A DNA stretch of 51,782 nt, from positions 1-51,782 of the forward strand of contig NZ_RDBR01000009.1 of assembly GCF_009663775.1 (NCBI RefSeq). Reading direction: 5' to 3'. Positions 20,196 through 32,035 of this stretch are shown here, in pieces (positions within the stretch are counted from its first letter, which is position 1; every line of letters starts with the position of its first letter). Made by a program: the position numbers and the translations under genes. Source of the stretch: Lactobacillus sp. 0.1XD8-4. Its GTDB lineage: Bacteria; Bacillota; Bacilli; Lactobacillales; Lactobacillaceae. The notes under the pieces are model-generated. The model did not search any database, was not told the origin of the DNA, and saw only the letters and a program-made list of their open reading frames with translations.

Positions 20196-20855
20196 ATGAC
20201 CAAAGGAATCTTAGGTAAAAAGGTTGGAATGACTCAAGTATTCACTGATAATGGTGAATTAGTTCCAGTTACTGTTATTGATGTAACACCAAACGTTGTA
20301 ATGCAAATTAAGACCGTTGAAAATGATGGTTACAGTGCTGTACAACTTGGTTTCGATGACAAGCGGGAAGTTTTGAGCAACAAGCCTGAACAAGGTCATG
20401 CAGCAAAAGCAAACACGACCCCTAAGCGCTTCATCGGTGAAATCCGCGACGCTGAATTAGGGGACATTAAAGTCGGAGACGAAGTTAAGGCTGATGTTTT
20501 CGCAGAAGGTGAAACTGTCGACGTTACGGGTACTACCAAGGGTCATGGTTACCAAGGTAACATCCACAAGGATAACCAATCCCGTGGACCTATGGCGCAC
20601 GGTTCTCGTTACCACCGTCGTCCTGGTTCATTAGGTGCAATTATTAACCGGGTTTTCAAAGGTATGAAGCTCCCAGGACGTATGGGTGGCAAGACTGTTA
20701 CTATGCAACACTTACAAGTTGTTAAGGTAGATCTTGATAATAATGTATTACTCATTAAGGGTAATGTACCTGGTGCTAACAAGTCTTACGTAACTATTAA
20801 GAACTCTGTTAAGGCTAACACTAAGAAGAGTCTTAGCAAGCAACACAACAAATAA
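20196..20855 (+). CDS. rplC: 50S ribosomal protein L3
   Basis: L3 (219 residues) initiates 50S assembly, and its central extension reaches close to the peptidyl-transferase centre. The N-terminus [16 protein letters not shown] and the block [19 protein letters not shown] are typical. Residues in the extension are known sites of pleuromutilin and linezolid resistance; nothing unusual stands out here. An ATTGGAGGTG site lies upstream, and rplD follows after 21 bases. Confidence 0.98.
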   Translation: MTKGILGKKVGMTQVFTDNGELVPVTVIDVTPNVVMQIKTVENDGYSAVQLGFDDKREVLSNKPEQGHAAKANTTPKRFIGEIRDAELGDIKVGDEVKADVFAEGETVDVTGTTKGHGYQGNIHKDNQSRGPMAHGSRYHRRPGSLGAIINRVFKGMKLPGRMGGKTVTMQHLQVVKVDLDNNVLLIKGNVPGANKSYVTIKNSVKANTKKSLSKQHNK

Positions 20856-20876
20856 TAAGAAAGGAGGAAGTTAATA

Positions 20877-21500
20877 ATGACTAGCGTTAATTTGTACAAG
20901 CAAGATGGTAGCCAAAACGGTACTATCGAATTAAATGCTACGGTATTTGGTATCGAACCAAACGAAAATGCTGTATTTGATGCAATTTTGCGTCAACGTG
21001 CCTCATTACGCCAAGGAACCCATGCTGTAAAGAACCGTTCTGCTGTTAGCGGTGGTGGTAAGAAGCCATGGCGTCAAAAGGGTACGGGACGTGCTCGTCA
21101 AGGTTCAATTCGTTCACCACAATTCCGTGGCGGTGGTATTGTTTTCGGACCTACTCCACGTTCATACAAGTACAGCCTTCCTCGCAAGGTTCGTCAACTT
21201 GCAATCAAGTCAGCCCTTTCTCAAAAGGTTCTTGATAACAGCTTTGTAGTAGTTGATGCATTAAACTTTGATGCACCAAAGACCAAGGAATTCGCTGATG
21301 TTATGAGTAACTTAAACGTTGCAGAAAAGACATTAGTTGTTGTTACTGATGACGACAAAAATGCTGCTTTATCAGCACGTAACTTAGCAAATGCTACTGT
21401 TGTTACTCCAGCAGGTGTTAACATCTTAAATGTTGTAGATAACCAAAAGATTGTTATCACTAAGTCAGCTCTTTCTCAAGTAGAGGAGGTGCTCGCATAA
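20877..21500 (+). CDS. rplD: 50S ribosomal protein L4
   Basis: L4 (207 residues) has a globular surface domain and a long loop that lines the nascent-peptide tunnel. The loop is visible as [19 protein letters not shown] at about 58-76, the region where macrolide-resistance changes arise; it looks wild type. In E. coli L4 represses the S10 operon through its leader, so it is the first candidate ligand for the leader upstream of rpsJ here. The stop codon overlaps the rplW start by one base (TAATG), implying translational coupling. Confidence 0.98.
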   Translation: MTSVNLYKQDGSQNGTIELNATVFGIEPNENAVFDAILRQRASLRQGTHAVKNRSAVSGGGKKPWRQKGTGRARQGSIRSPQFRGGGIVFGPTPRSYKYSLPRKVRQLAIKSALSQKVLDNSFVVVDALNFDAPKTKEFADVMSNLNVAEKTLVVVTDDDKNAALSARNLANATVVTPAGVNILNVVDNQKIVITKSALSQVEEVLA

Positions 21501-21796
21501 TGGAAGCACGTGACATTATTTTACGTCCAGTTGTTACTGAAGCTTCAATGGCTGGCATGGACGATAAGCGTTACACTTTTGATGTTGATTTACGAGCAAC
21601 TAAGACACAAGTTAAAAATGCGGTTGAAGAAATTTTTGACGTTAAGGTTGTTAAAGTAAACATCATGAATGTAAAAGGTAAGTTAAAGCGCCAAGGTCGT
21701 TACGTTGGATACACTAAACGTCGTCGTAAGGCCATTGTTACTTTATCTGCTGATTCAAATGAAATTAAGCTGTTTAACGATAACAGCGAAAACTAA
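21500..21796 (+). CDS. rplW: 50S ribosomal protein L23
   Basis: L23 (98 residues) sits at the exit of the peptide tunnel and is the docking site for trigger factor and the signal recognition particle. It shows the usual N-terminal [13 protein letters not shown] and the basic loop [20 protein letters not shown]. Its ATG overlaps the rplD stop codon, and its ribosome site (GAGGAGGTG) lies inside the rplD coding end. Length is normal. Confidence 0.98.
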   Translation: MEARDIILRPVVTEASMAGMDDKRYTFDVDLRATKTQVKNAVEEIFDVKVVKVNIMNVKGKLKRQGRYVGYTKRRRKAIVTLSADSNEIKLFNDNSEN

Positions 21797-21821
21797 TCAC
21801 TAAAAAAAGGAGGAATAAACA

Positions 21822-22667
21822 GTGGGAATTCGTAAATACAAAGCAACCACTAACGGACGCCGTAATATGAACGGTTATGACTTCGCCGAAATCACGAAGA
21901 CTACACCTGAAAAATCATTGTTGGCTCCGTTAAAGCATACTGCTGGTCGTAACAGTTACGGTCATATTACTGTTCGTCACCGTGGTGGTGGTACTAAGCG
22001 TCAATACCGGATTATTGACTTTAAGCGGATTAAGGATGATGTTCCAGCAACTGTTAAGGCAATCGAATACGATCCAAATCGTACTGCCAACATTGCTTTA
22101 CTTGTTTATGCTGATGGCACTAAGTCATACATCATTGCACCAAAAGGCTTAAAAGTTGGTATGACTGTTCAATCTGGTCCTGATGCTGATATCAAGGTTG
22201 GTAATGCTCTTCCATTAAAGAACATTCCAGTTGGTACTGTTATTCATAACATTGAATTAAAGCCAGGTAAGGGTGGTCAACTTGCTCGTTCAGCTGGTGC
22301 CTCAGCTCAATTACTTGGTAAAGAAGAAAAATACGTTTTAGTACGTCTTTCTTCTGGTGAAGTTCGTATGGTTCTTGCTACTTGCCGTGCTACTATCGGT
22401 ACTGTTGGTAATGACGAACACGCTTTAATTATCAAAGGTAAGGCTGGTCGTACACGTTACGCTGGTCAACGTCCACATGTTCGTGGTTCTGTAATGAACC
22501 CTAACGATCACCCACATGGTGGTGGTGAAGGTAAGCAACCTGTTGGTTTACCATCTCCTCTTTCTCCATGGGGTAAGAAGACTGTTGGTAAGAAGACACG
22601 TTCACACAAAGCTCGTTCAAACAAGTTTATTGTTCGTGGTCGGAAGCGCGGTCCACATACTCGTTAA
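21822..22667 (+). CDS. rplB: 50S ribosomal protein L2
   Basis: L2 (281 residues) is needed for subunit association and peptidyl-transferase activity. The C-terminal block [18 protein letters not shown] contains the conserved histidines around the position corresponding to His229 of E. coli, and the tail is strongly basic. The start is GTG after an AAAGGAGG site. It lies between rplW and rpsS in the canonical S10 order. Confidence 0.98.
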
Positions 22668-22707
22668 TATTTATATACGTTCTAATACCCGAGAGGAGGT
22701 ACACTAA

Positions 22708-22986
22708 ATGGGTCGTAGTTTGAAGAAAGGACCTTTCGCTGATGCTTCATTACTGAAGAAGGTTAAGGAGCAGGAAGGTTCTGAAAAGAAGACTGTCATC
22801 AAGACATGGTCACGTCGCTCTACCATTTTCCCAAGCTTTATTGGTTACACATTTGCAGTATACGATGGTCGGAAGCACGTTCCAGTTTACGTACAAGAAG
22901 ACATGGTTGGTCACAAGTTAGGTGAATTTGTTCCTACTCGTACATTCCATGGTCACGCTGCTGATGACAAGAAGACAGGTAAGTAA
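22708..22986 (+). CDS. rpsS: 30S ribosomal protein S19
   Basis: S19 (92 residues) forms a complex with S13 in the 30S head and touches the A-site t[15 protein letters not shown] at the start and the [16 protein letters not shown] block are diagnostic. The ribosome site GAGAGGAGG is strong. rplV begins 17 bases after the stop, in the usual order. Confidence 0.98.
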   Translation: MGRSLKKGPFADASLLKKVKEQEGSEKKTVIKTWSRRSTIFPSFIGYTFAVYDGRKHVPVYVQEDMVGHKLGEFVPTRTFHGHAADDKKTGK

Positions 22987-23003
22987 GGAGGGTGAAGTAA
23001 GAC

Positions 23004-23351
23004 ATGGCTGAAAACATTACGTCAGCTAAGGCCACTGCTAAGATGGTACGAGTTTCCGCTCGTAAGGTTCGTCTTGTATTAGATGCCATTCGTGGCAAGA
23101 GTGTTGCCGAAGCATTTGCTATTTTGAAGTTCACCCCTCGTGGTGCCGCTTCAGATGTTGAAAAAGTATTAAAATCTGCTGTTGCAAACGCTGAAAACAA
23201 TTTCGATTTAGACCGTGCTTCATTGGTTGTAAGTGAAGCCTTTGCTAATGAAGGACCAACTCTTAAACGGTTCCGTCCCCGTGCTAAAGGTTCTGCTTCT
23301 CCAATTAACAAGCGGACTAGTCATATTACAGTGGTTGTTACAGAACGATAG
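23004..23351 (+). CDS. rplV: 50S ribosomal protein L22
   Basis: L22 (115 residues) has a beta-hairpin that, together with L4, makes the constriction of the exit tunnel. The hairpin is visible near residues 81-97 ([18 protein letters not shown]), the region where macrolide-resistance changes occur; it looks normal. The start [21 protein letters not shown] is typical of lactobacilli. An AAGGAGGGTG site precedes the ATG and rpsC follows after 12 bases. Confidence 0.98.
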
Positions 23352-23363
23352 GAGGAATGAATA

Positions 23364-24029
23364 GTGGGTCAAAAGATCAATCCTAATGGTTTTCGTGTTG
23401 GGGTCATTCGTGATTGGACTGCAAAGTGGTACGCAGATAAGGACTTTGCTGATTACCTTAACGAAGACCTTCGGATCCGTAAGTATATTGAAAAGCGACT
23501 TGCTGATGCCTCTGTATCAACCGTTGAAATTGAACGTGCTGCTAACCGCGTAAACGTATCAATTCACACAGCCAAGCCAGGTATGGTTATTGGTAAGGGT
23601 GGTTCAGAAGTTGAAGCACTTCGTAAAGAACTTAACAAATTAACTGGTAAACGTGTCCACATCAATATTGTGGAAATTAAGAAGCCAGATTTAGATGCAC
23701 ACCTTGTTGGTGAAAGCATCGCACGTCAATTGGAAGCTCGTATTGCTTTCCGTCGTGCAATGCGTGGAGCTATGCAACGTGCTATGCGGGCTGGTGCTAA
23801 GGGTATTAAGACTCAAGTTGCTGGTCGTTTGAATGGTGCTGATATGTCACGGGTAGAATCATACTCTGATGGTACTGTTCCATTGCATACTCTTCGTGCT
23901 GATATTGATTATTCTTGGGACGAAGCTAACACTACATACGGTGTCCTTGGTGTAAAGACTTGGATTTACCGTGGGGAAGTTCTTCCTACCAAGAAGAACA
24001 CAAACAATGATGAACAAGGAGGGAAGTAA
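23364..24029 (+). CDS. rpsC: 30S ribosomal protein S3
   Basis: S3 (221 residues) lines the mRNA entry channel of the 30S subunit and contributes to mRNA unwinding. The KH domain carries the motif [12 protein letters not shown] at about 73-84, and the C-terminal half holds the S3 signature. The start is GTG after GATAGGAGG. rplP begins three bases after the stop, and its ribosome site AAGGAGG is within the rpsC end, so the two are closely coupled. Confidence 0.98.
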   Translation: MGQKINPNGFRVGVIRDWTAKWYADKDFADYLNEDLRIRKYIEKRLADASVSTVEIERAANRVNVSIHTAKPGMVIGKGGSEVEALRKELNKLTGKRVHINIVEIKKPDLDAHLVGESIARQLEARIAFRRAMRGAMQRAMRAGAKGIKTQVAGRLNGADMSRVESYSDGTVPLHTLRADIDYSWDEANTTYGVLGVKTWIYRGEVLPTKKNTNNDEQGGK

Positions 24030-24032
24030 CAC

Positions 24033-24467
24033 ATGTTAGTACCAAAACGTGTAAAGCACCGTAAGGTTCAACGTGGCCACATGCGCGGTGAAGCCAAGGG
24101 TGGTAAAACAGTTACTTTTGGTGAATTTGGTTTACAAGCTCTTGATTCACATTGGATTAGCAACCGTCAAATCGAAGCTGCTCGTATCGCTATGACGCGT
24201 TACATGAAGCGTGGTGGGAAAGTTTGGATTAAGATCTTCCCACAACTCTCATACACAAGTAAAGGTGTTGGGGTCCGGATGGGTAACGGTAAAGGTGCTC
24301 CTGAAGGATGGGTTGCTCCAGTTAAACGAGGCAAGGTAATGTTTGAAGTAGGGGGCGTTTCTGAAGAAGTCGCTCGTGAAGCTTTACGTCTTGCCGGTCA
24401 CAAGTTGCCAGTTCGCACTAAGATCGTACAACGTGAGGAAGTAGGTGGACAATCTAATGAAAAGTAA
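24033..24467 (+). CDS. rplP: 50S ribosomal protein L16
   Basis: L16 (144 residues) helps position the A-site tRNA in the 50S subunit and is a late assembly protein. The N-terminus [19 protein letters not shown] and the block [23 protein letters not shown] are diagnostic. The end of the gene contains the start of rpmC, an 11-base overlap. Confidence 0.98.
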   Translation: MLVPKRVKHRKVQRGHMRGEAKGGKTVTFGEFGLQALDSHWISNRQIEAARIAMTRYMKRGGKVWIKIFPQLSYTSKGVGVRMGNGKGAPEGWVAPVKRGKVMFEVGGVSEEVAREALRLAGHKLPVRTKIVQREEVGGQSNEK

Positions 24468-24663
24468 AGATTACGTACAAGAACTGAATGGATTAACCAC
24501 TGATAAGCTACTTGACCGTGAAAAGGAATTGAAGGAACAATTGTTTAACTTACGTTTCCAATTAGCAACCGGCCAGTTGGAAAATACCGCAAGTCTTAAG
24601 CAAGTACGCAAGGATATTGCACGGGTTAAGACAGTTCTTCGTCAACAACAATTAAACAAATAA
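24457..24663 (+). CDS. rpmC: 50S ribosomal protein L29
   Basis: L29 (68 residues) is a small two-helix protein near the tunnel exit next to L23. The sequence [14 protein letters not shown] and the [24 protein letters not shown] block match the family. I chose the ATG at 24457 rather than the in-frame GTG at 24445, because the AGGTGG ribosome site overlaps the latter and lies at a proper distance from the former. The start lies inside the 3' end of rplP. Confidence 0.97.
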   Translation: MKSKDYVQELNGLTTDKLLDREKELKEQLFNLRFQLATGQLENTASLKQVRKDIARVKTVLRQQQLNK

Positions 24664-24687
24664 GAATACGAAAAGGAGGATTAGCGC

Positions 24688-24954
24688 ATGAGTGAAGAAC
24701 GTAATGCACGTAAGGTTTACCAAGGCCGTGTTGTTTCTGACAAAATGGATAAGACCATCACTGTTGTAATTGATACTTACAAGAGTGCGCCTATCTATGG
24801 TAAGCGTGTTAAGTACTCAAAGAAGTATTATGCACATGACGAAAACAACGAGGCTAAGACCGGCGACACTGTACAAATTATGGAAACTCGGCCATTATCA
24901 GCTAAGAAGCGTTTCCGTCTTGTAAAGATTGTCGAAAAAGCTGCTACCCTATAA
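24688..24954 (+). CDS. rpsQ: 30S ribosomal protein S17
   Basis: S17 (88 residues) is an OB-fold protein that binds 16S rRNA early in 30S assembly. Blocks [19 protein letters not shown] and [20 protein letters not shown] are typical. It is preceded by AAAAGGAGG. The gap of 67 bases to rplN is AT-rich and shows no promoter I would trust. Confidence 0.98.
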   Translation: MSEERNARKVYQGRVVSDKMDKTITVVIDTYKSAPIYGKRVKYSKKYYAHDENNEAKTGDTVQIMETRPLSAKKRFRLVKIVEKAATL

Positions 24955-25021
24955 TTAGCAGAAAACTCTATATATATTCGTATTCTAATTCTTATTTGTA
25001 GATGGAAGGAGGACATTAACC

Positions 25022-25390
25022 GTGATTCAACAAGAAAGTCGGTTGAAGGTCGCTGATAACTCCGGTGCACGTGAAATCTTAGTTATCAAGATTTTAGGTG
25101 GTTCTCGGGTTAAGACAGGTAATATTGGTGACATCATTGTTGCTACTGTAAAACAGGCAACACCAGGTGGCGTTGTCAAAAAGGGTGACGTTGTAAAAGC
25201 TGTAGTTGTACGGACTAAGCAAGGTATTCACCGTAAGGATGGTTCATACATTAAGTTTGATGAAAATGCCGCTGTTTTAATTAACAACGACAAGAGCCCT
25301 AAGGGTACCCGTATTTTTGGCCCAATCGCTCGTGAGCTTCGTGGAGACGACTTCATGAAGATCGTTTCATTAGCTCCAGAAGTTCTCTAA
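25022..25390 (+). CDS. rplN: 50S ribosomal protein L14
   Basis: L14 (122 residues) is part of an intersubunit bridge and the binding site of the silencing factor RsfS. The start [19 protein letters not shown] is diagnostic, and [11 protein letters not shown] near the end is standard. The start codon is GTG after GGAAGGAGG. It opens the segment equivalent to the spc operon of E. coli. Confidence 0.98.
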   Translation: MIQQESRLKVADNSGAREILVIKILGGSRVKTGNIGDIIVATVKQATPGGVVKKGDVVKAVVVRTKQGIHRKDGSYIKFDENAAVLINNDKSPKGTRIFGPIARELRGDDFMKIVSLAPEVL

Positions 25391-25424
25391 GATTTAACCG
25401 AAAATAAGGAGGTGCACAATCAAC

Positions 25425-25733
25425 ATGTTCATTAAAACAGGTGACAAAGTTCGCGTTATCGCTGGTAAAGATAAGGGCAAGGAAGGTACTGTAAAAAGTG
25501 TACTTGCTTCTCAAAACCGCGTTATCGTTGAAGGCGTAAATATGGTTAAGAAACACCAAAAGCCAAGCAACTCAAATCCTAATGGTGGCGTTATTGATAC
25601 AGAAGCTGCAATTCATGCTTCAAATGTAATGCTGATTGATCCTTCAACAAATGAACCAACTCGTGTCGGTTACAAGTTCGTTGATGGTAAAAAGGTTCGT
25701 GTTGCAAAGAAGTCAGGTAAAACACTTGACTAA
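25425..25733 (+). CDS. rplX: 50S ribosomal protein L24
   Basis: L24 (102 residues) is one of the two assembly initiators of the 50S subunit. The N-terminal KOW motif [18 protein letters not shown] at residues 6-23 is clear, followed by the [10 protein letters not shown] block. The ATG is preceded by AAGGAGGTG. Length is normal. Confidence 0.98.
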   Translation: MFIKTGDKVRVIAGKDKGKEGTVKSVLASQNRVIVEGVNMVKKHQKPSNSNPNGGVIDTEAAIHASNVMLIDPSTNEPTRVGYKFVDGKKVRVAKKSGKTLD

Positions 25734-25761
25734 TTTATAATGAAAGGAGGAATAACTTCTA

Positions 25762-26304
25762 ATGGAAAACCGTTTGAAAGCTAAATACGAAAATGAAATT
25801 CGTCCTGCATTAATCGAAAAGTTTAACTACTCTTCAATTATGCAAGCACCTAAAATTGATAAGATTGTATTGAACATGGGTGTTGGTGATGCAACTACCA
25901 ACTCAAAGAATCTTGATGAAGCCGTTGAAGAACTTGGCTTGATTTCTGGTCAAAAGCCTTTAATTACTAAGGCTAAGAAGTCAATTGCTGGTTTCCGTCT
26001 TCGTGAAGGTATGTCAATTGGTGCTAAGGTAACTTTACGTGGTGAACGTATGTATGATTTCTTGGACAAATTAGTAAATGTTGCTCTTCCACGGGTTCGT
26101 GATTTCCACGGTGTAAGTAACAAAGCCTTTGATGGTCGTGGTAACTACACTCTCGGTATCCGTGAACAATTAATTTTCCCAGAAATCGATTATGATAAAG
26201 TTAACCGGGTTCGTGGTTTAGATGTTGTAATTGTTACAACTGCTCAAACTGATGAAGAATCACACGAATTACTTGCAAAACTCGGTATGCCGTTTGCTAA
26301 ATAA
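25762..26304 (+). CDS. rplE: 50S ribosomal protein L5
   Basis: L5 (180 residues) binds 5S rRNA and contacts the P-site tRNA across the subunit interface. [34 protein letters not shown] and the C-terminal [13 protein letters not shown] blocks are as expected. An AAAGGAGG site lies upstream. The gene ends 15 bases before rpsN, whose ribosome site directly follows the stop codon. Confidence 0.98.
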   Translation: MENRLKAKYENEIRPALIEKFNYSSIMQAPKIDKIVLNMGVGDATTNSKNLDEAVEELGLISGQKPLITKAKKSIAGFRLREGMSIGAKVTLRGERMYDFLDKLVNVALPRVRDFHGVSNKAFDGRGNYTLGIREQLIFPEIDYDKVNRVRGLDVVIVTTAQTDEESHELLAKLGMPFAK

Positions 26305-26319
26305 AGGAGGTTCCACAAA

Positions 26320-26505
26320 TTGGCTAAAAAATCAATGATTGCTAAGTGCAACCGTCCAGCTAAGTTCTCAAGTCGTGAATACACGCGTTGTGCACGTTGT
26401 GGACGTCCGCACTCAGTTTACCGTAAATTCCACCTATGCCGGATTTGCTTACGAGAACTTGCCCACAAAGGACAAATTCCTGGTTTGAAGAAGGCTAGCT
26501 GGTAA
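26320..26505 (+). CDS. rpsN: 30S ribosomal protein S14, zinc type
   Basis: This is the short 61-residue, zinc-binding form of S14 (type Z). Cys24, Cys27, Cys40 and Cys43 form the zinc ribbon. S14 lies in the 30S head next to S3 and S10. Lactobacilli often keep a second, zinc-free S14 elsewhere for zinc limitation; none is in this window. The start is TTG, supported by AAAGGAGGT eight bases upstream. Confidence 0.97.
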   Translation: MAKKSMIAKCNRPAKFSSREYTRCARCGRPHSVYRKFHLCRICLRELAHKGQIPGLKKASW

Positions 26506-26537
26506 ACAAAAAAACCGACAAAAGGAGGAAAACATCG

Positions 26538-26936
26538 ATGTCTATGAGTGATCCAATTGCAGATTTCTTAACTCGTATTCGTAATGCTAACATGGCTCAA
26601 CACGAATCTGTTGAAGCACCTGCATCAAAGATGAAGAAGGACATTGCTGAAATCTTAAAGAACGAAGGTTTCATTCGCGATGTTGAATACGTTGATGATA
26701 ACAAGCAAGGCATCATCCGTGTATTCTTGAAGTACGGTAATGATGGTCAGCGTGTTATTTCTGGCTTAAAGCGTATTTCTAAACCAGGTTTACGTACATA
26801 CGTTAAGTCTGATGCTGTTCCTAAGGTTCTTAATGGATTAGGAATTGCTATCATCTCAACATCTGAAGGTGTTGTTACTGATAAAGTTGCTCGCGCCAAG
26901 AAAATTGGTGGCGAAGTTATTGCTTACGTTTGGTAA
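26538..26936 (+). CDS. rpsH: 30S ribosomal protein S8
   Basis: S8 (132 residues) binds 16S rRNA helix 21 early in 30S assembly. In E. coli it is the translational repressor of the spc operon, binding near rplE; I see no clear copy of that site here. [18 protein letters not shown] and the C-terminal [26 protein letters not shown] blocks are standard. A second ATG lies two codons in, but the AAAGGAGG spacing favours the first. Confidence 0.98.
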   Translation: MSMSDPIADFLTRIRNANMAQHESVEAPASKMKKDIAEILKNEGFIRDVEYVDDNKQGIIRVFLKYGNDGQRVISGLKRISKPGLRTYVKSDAVPKVLNGLGIAIISTSEGVVTDKVARAKKIGGEVIAYVW

Positions 26937-26965
26937 TAAATTATTATTAGATAGGAGGTGCAAAG

Positions 26966-27502
26966 ATGAGTCGTATTGGTTACAAAGAAATTGATTTACC
27001 AAGTAATGTTGAAATTTCTCAAGATGGTAATGTTGTTACTGTAAAAGGACCAAAGGGAACTTTATCTCGTGAAATCTCACCATTAATCAAGATGACTGTT
27101 GATGGCAATGTCATTAAATTTGAACGTGATGCTGATACTAACAAGTTAAAGATGTTACACGGTACTACTCGTGCTAACGTTAATAACATGGTTGAAGGTG
27201 TTGTTAATGGTTATAAAAAAGTTCTTAAACTTGTTGGTGTTGGTTACCGTGCTCAATTTAAAGGCAACAAATTGATTTTAACTGTTGGTTACTCTAACCC
27301 AGTTGAAATGAACAAGCCTGAGGATGTTGACATTAACGTTCCTGATAACACTACTATTGAATTAAGCTCAATTAACAAGGAACACCTTGGTAATTTTGCT
27401 GCTGAAGTTCGTGCCGTACGTTCACCAGAACCATACAAAGGTAAGGGTATTCGTTACGAAAACGAACACATTATCCGTAAGGAAGGTAAGACTGGTAAGT
27501 AA
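26966..27502 (+). CDS. rplF: 50S ribosomal protein L6
   Basis: L6 (178 residues) has two related domains and lies near the GTPase-associated region of the 50S subunit. [17 protein letters not shown] and the C-terminal [16 protein letters not shown] block match the family. The ATG follows ATAGGAGGTG. The 56-base gap to rplR is AT-rich with no distinct signal. Confidence 0.98.
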   Translation: MSRIGYKEIDLPSNVEISQDGNVVTVKGPKGTLSREISPLIKMTVDGNVIKFERDADTNKLKMLHGTTRANVNNMVEGVVNGYKKVLKLVGVGYRAQFKGNKLILTVGYSNPVEMNKPEDVDINVPDNTTIELSSINKEHLGNFAAEVRAVRSPEPYKGKGIRYENEHIIRKEGKTGK

Positions 27503-27567
27503 TCTAAAAGGATTATTTAACCTTCTTACATATACAATATATATTATAAAAATAAGAGGTGACTGTT

Positions 27568-27924
27568 GTGATTTCTAAACCAGATAAGAACAAGATCCGT
27601 CAACGTCGTCATTTACGCGTTCGCGGTAAGGTTTCTGGTACTGCGGAGCGCCCACGCTTAAGTGTTTACCGTTCAAACAAAAACATTTACGCTCAATTAA
27701 TTGATGACGTAAAGGGTGTGACGCTCGCAAGTGCCTCCACAAATGATAGTGAAGTAAGTGGAAAGACTAAGACTGAACAAGCTAGTGGTGTTGGTGTTCT
27801 AATCGCTAAACGTGCTAGTGAAAAGAACATTACTGAAGTTGTATTTGATCGTGGTGGATATCTCTACCATGGACGTGTTCAAGCCTTAGCTGAAGCTGCT
27901 CGTGAAAACGGACTTAAATTCTAG
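27568..27924 (+). CDS. rplR: 50S ribosomal protein L18
   Basis: L18 (119 residues) binds 5S rRNA in the central protuberance. [22 protein letters not shown] and the C-terminal [20 protein letters not shown] block are diagnostic. The GTG at 27568 is preferred over an in-frame GTG at 27559, because AAGAGGTG overlaps the upstream one and lies seven bases before the chosen start. The resulting N-terminus MISKPDKNK aligns with the family. Confidence 0.96.
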   Translation: MISKPDKNKIRQRRHLRVRGKVSGTAERPRLSVYRSNKNIYAQLIDDVKGVTLASASTNDSEVSGKTKTEQASGVGVLIAKRASEKNITEVVFDRGGYLYHGRVQALAEAARENGLKF

Positions 27925-27945
27925 AAAAAGGAGGAATTACCTGCA

Positions 27946-28455
27946 ATGGCATCATCAGAATTCATTGATCCAGCAAAGTTGGATTTGGACGATCAAGTTG
28001 TAGCCATCAACCGAATTACTAAGGTTGTAAAGGGTGGACGTCGGATGCGTTTCGCTGCCTTAGTTATCGTTGGAGACCGTAAAGGTCATGTTGGCTTTGG
28101 TACTGGTAAAGCTCAAGAAGTTCCAGAAGCTATCCGTAAGGCTCAAGCTGCTGCTGAAAAGAACTTGATTACTGTTCCTATTGTTGGAACTACTATTCCA
28201 CACGAAGTTATTGGTGTATACGGCGGTGGAAAGATCATGTTAAAGCCGGCTGTTGAAGGTTCTGGAGTTGCAGCCGGTGGTGCGGTTCGTAACGTTATGG
28301 ACCTTGCCGGTGTTGCTGATGTTACTTCAAAACGTCTTGGTTCTAATACACCAGTAAATGTTGTTCGTGCAACATTTGAAGGTTTGAAGCAATTAAAGAA
28401 CGCTGACGAAGTTGCAAAGTTACGTGGTGTTTCAGTAGACCACTTAGCAGAGTAA
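27946..28455 (+). CDS. rpsE: 30S ribosomal protein S5
   Basis: S5 (169 residues) lines the mRNA entry tunnel and affects decoding accuracy. The double-stranded RNA-binding N-domain contains [18 protein letters not shown], the loop that carries spectinomycin-resistance changes; it looks wild type. The C-domain has [20 protein letters not shown]. It is preceded by AAAAGGAGG. Confidence 0.98.
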   Translation: MASSEFIDPAKLDLDDQVVAINRITKVVKGGRRMRFAALVIVGDRKGHVGFGTGKAQEVPEAIRKAQAAAEKNLITVPIVGTTIPHEVIGVYGGGKIMLKPAVEGSGVAAGGAVRNVMDLAGVADVTSKRLGSNTPVNVVRATFEGLKQLKNADEVAKLRGVSVDHLAE

Positions 28456-28470
28456 GGAGGGCACTAAATT

Positions 28471-28653
28471 ATGGCTCAAGTAAAAGTTACCTTAATTCAC
28501 AGTGTTGCCCACCGTCAACCTACTCAACGCCGGACTGTTAAGGCTTTGGGATTAGGTAAGATTAATAGCTCAGTTATCCTACCAGATAACGCGGCAACAC
28601 GCGGTCAAATCTTTAAGATCGCTCACTTGGTTTCTGTTGAAGAAGTTAAGTAA
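28471..28653 (+). CDS. rpmD: 50S ribosomal protein L30
   Basis: L30 (60 residues) is a small 50S protein near the 5S rRNA region. [31 protein letters not shown] matches the family signature. The ATG follows TAAGGAGGG that overlaps the rpsE stop codon region, so the two are coupled. Confidence 0.97.
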   Translation: MAQVKVTLIHSVAHRQPTQRRTVKALGLGKINSSVILPDNAATRGQIFKIAHLVSVEEVK

Positions 28654-28684
28654 TTAAAATTAAATAATAAGGAGGTGCCTACCA

Positions 28685-29119
28685 ATGAAGTTAAATGAAT
28701 TGAAGCCAGCTGCTGGTTCTCGTTCTAAACGTCTTCGTAAGGGTCGTGGACTTTCATCAGGCCATGGTTTTACATCAGGACGTGGTACTAAGGGACAAAA
28801 GGCTCATGGAAAGACCCGTTTAGGATTTGAAGGGGGTCAAATGCCTCTTTACCGGCAAATTCCAAAGCGTGGATTTACTAATATCAACCGTAAGGAATAT
28901 GCAATTGTTAACTTAGCATCATTAAACAAGTTTGATGATGGGACCGAAGTTACTCCACAATTATTGATGGAAAGTGGCTTAGTCAAGAACATGAAGAGTG
29001 GCATTAAAGTTCTTGGTAGCGGTAAGCTTGAAAAGAAATTAACTGTTAAGGCTAATAAGTTTTCTGCTTCTGCGGTTTCAGCAATTGAAGCTGCCGGTGG
29101 TAAAACTGAGGTGATGTAG
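28685..29119 (+). CDS. rplO: 50S ribosomal protein L15
   Basis: L15 (144 residues) joins late in 50S assembly and contacts many rRNA domains through its extended glycine- and lysine-rich N-terminus, visible as [26 protein letters not shown]. The gene ends with GTG ATG TAG one base before the secY start, so the secY ribosome site GAGGTGAT lies within rplO. Confidence 0.98.
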   Translation: MKLNELKPAAGSRSKRLRKGRGLSSGHGFTSGRGTKGQKAHGKTRLGFEGGQMPLYRQIPKRGFTNINRKEYAIVNLASLNKFDDGTEVTPQLLMESGLVKNMKSGIKVLGSGKLEKKLTVKANKFSASAVSAIEAAGGKTEVM

Positions 29120-29120
29120 T

Positions 29121-31096
<1,976 letters not shown>

Positions 31097-31110
31097 ATAA
31101 TAGTTATATC

Positions 31111-31139
31111 TTGCGTAGATTGAAAACTTATGCTAAACT
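31111..31139 (+). promoter_or_regulatory. Internal promoter upstream of infA
   Basis: TTGCGT (31111-31116), 17 bases, then TAAACT (31134-31139) preceded by TGc (extended -10). It lies 14 bases after adk and would supply infA-rpmJ-rpsM-rpsK-rpoA-rplQ separately from the S10 promoter. Confidence 0.6.
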
Positions 31140-31163
31140 ATGCAAGGTTTATCTATCTGAGTA

Positions 31164-31193
31164 GTGGAAAGTTGTCTACTTTCCACCATTTTT
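31164..31193 (+). terminator. Hairpin terminator/attenuator before infA
   Basis: GTGGAAAGT (31164-31172) pairs perfectly with ACTTTCCAC (31178-31186) around a 5-base loop, followed by CA and TTTTT. It lies about 25 bases after the predicted start of the internal promoter. It could end transcripts from secY-adk, attenuate infA, or both. Confidence 0.75.
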
Positions 31194-31229
31194 ACGTAAT
31201 ATCTAGAATAGGTAAGGAGGTATTATTTC

Positions 31230-31448
31230 GTGGCAAAAGCCGATGTGATTGAAGTTGAAGGTAAAGTAACAGAAACTTTGCCTAATGCAATGTTTAAAGT
31301 TGAATTGGAAAATGGTGCAGAAATTTTAGCACACGTTTCTGGTAAGATCCGCATGCACTACATTAAGATTTTACCAGGTGACCGTGTAAAAGTTGAAATG
31401 TCTCCATATGACCTTACTAAAGGTCGCATCACTTTCCGATTCAAGTAG
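31230..31448 (+). CDS. infA: Translation initiation factor IF-1
   Basis: IF-1 (72 residues) is an OB-fold protein that blocks the A site during initiation. [20 protein letters not shown] and the C-terminal [15 protein letters not shown] are diagnostic. The start is GTG after AAGGAGG. It follows a promoter and hairpin in the adk-infA gap, so its level may be set independently of the upstream ribosomal genes. Confidence 0.98.
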   Translation: MAKADVIEVEGKVTETLPNAMFKVELENGAEILAHVSGKIRMHYIKILPGDRVKVEMSPYDLTKGRITFRFK

Positions 31449-31484
31449 TTATTGATCAATTACTCTCATAGGAGGATTTATATA

Positions 31485-31604
31485 ATGAAAGTAAGACCAT
31501 CTGTTAAAAAGATGTGTGAGCACTGCAAGATCGTTAAACGTAATGGTCGTGTTATGGTTATTTGCTCTGCTAACCCTAAGCATAAGCAACGTCAAGGTAA
31601 GTAA
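31485..31604 (+). CDS. rpmJ: 50S ribosomal protein L36
   Basis: This 39-residue protein begins [14 protein letters not shown]. Cys11, Cys14, Cys27 and His33 form the zinc site of the zinc-containing L36 type. L36 stabilises rRNA near the GTPase-associated region. An ATAGGAGG site precedes the ATG, and the gene sits between infA and rpsM as in other Firmicutes. Confidence 0.97.
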   Translation: MKVRPSVKKMCEHCKIVKRNGRVMVICSANPKHKQRQGK

Positions 31605-31635
31605 TTTATTATTTAAAGAAATGGAGGTGTAGCCC

Positions 31636-32001
31636 ATGGCTCGTATTGCAGGTGTCGATTTACCTCGTGACAAGCGAATCGTAATCGGCTTGACATATAT
31701 TTTCGGAATTGGTGATTCTACTGCTAAGAAGATTCTTGAAAACGCTGGTGTATCAGAAGATATTCGTGTTCGTGATTTAACTCCGGACCAAGAAGAAAAG
31801 ATTCGTGCACAAGTTGACCAAATCCAAGTGGAAGGTGACTTGCGTCGTGAAGTTTCTATGAACATTAAGCGTCTTCAAGAAATCGGATCTTACCGTGGTA
31901 TGCGTCATCGTCGTGGTTTACCAGTTCGTGGTCAGCATACAAAGAATAATGCTCGTACACGGAAAGGTAAAGCTGTGGCAATCGCTAACAAGAAGAAGTA
32001 A
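31636..32001 (+). CDS. rpsM: 30S ribosomal protein S13
   Basis: S13 (121 residues) forms intersubunit bridges and contacts the P-site tRNA through its basic C-terminal tail. [14 protein letters not shown] and [28 protein letters not shown] are diagnostic. The ATG follows ATGGAGGTG. It opens the alpha-operon segment with rpsK, rpoA and rplQ; rpsD, which belongs here in E. coli, is absent. Confidence 0.98.
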
Positions 32002-32035
32002 TTTACTATAATAAAAAAGGAGGTTAGTACTAGAT

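Noticed and set aside
22934-23311. 125-codon minus-strand frame over rpsS and rplV
   Set aside because: It is a complementary-strand artefact of basic ribosomal genes.
31449-31865. 138-codon minus-strand frame over rpmJ and rpsM
   Set aside because: It lies opposite two certain ribosomal genes and has no ribosome site.
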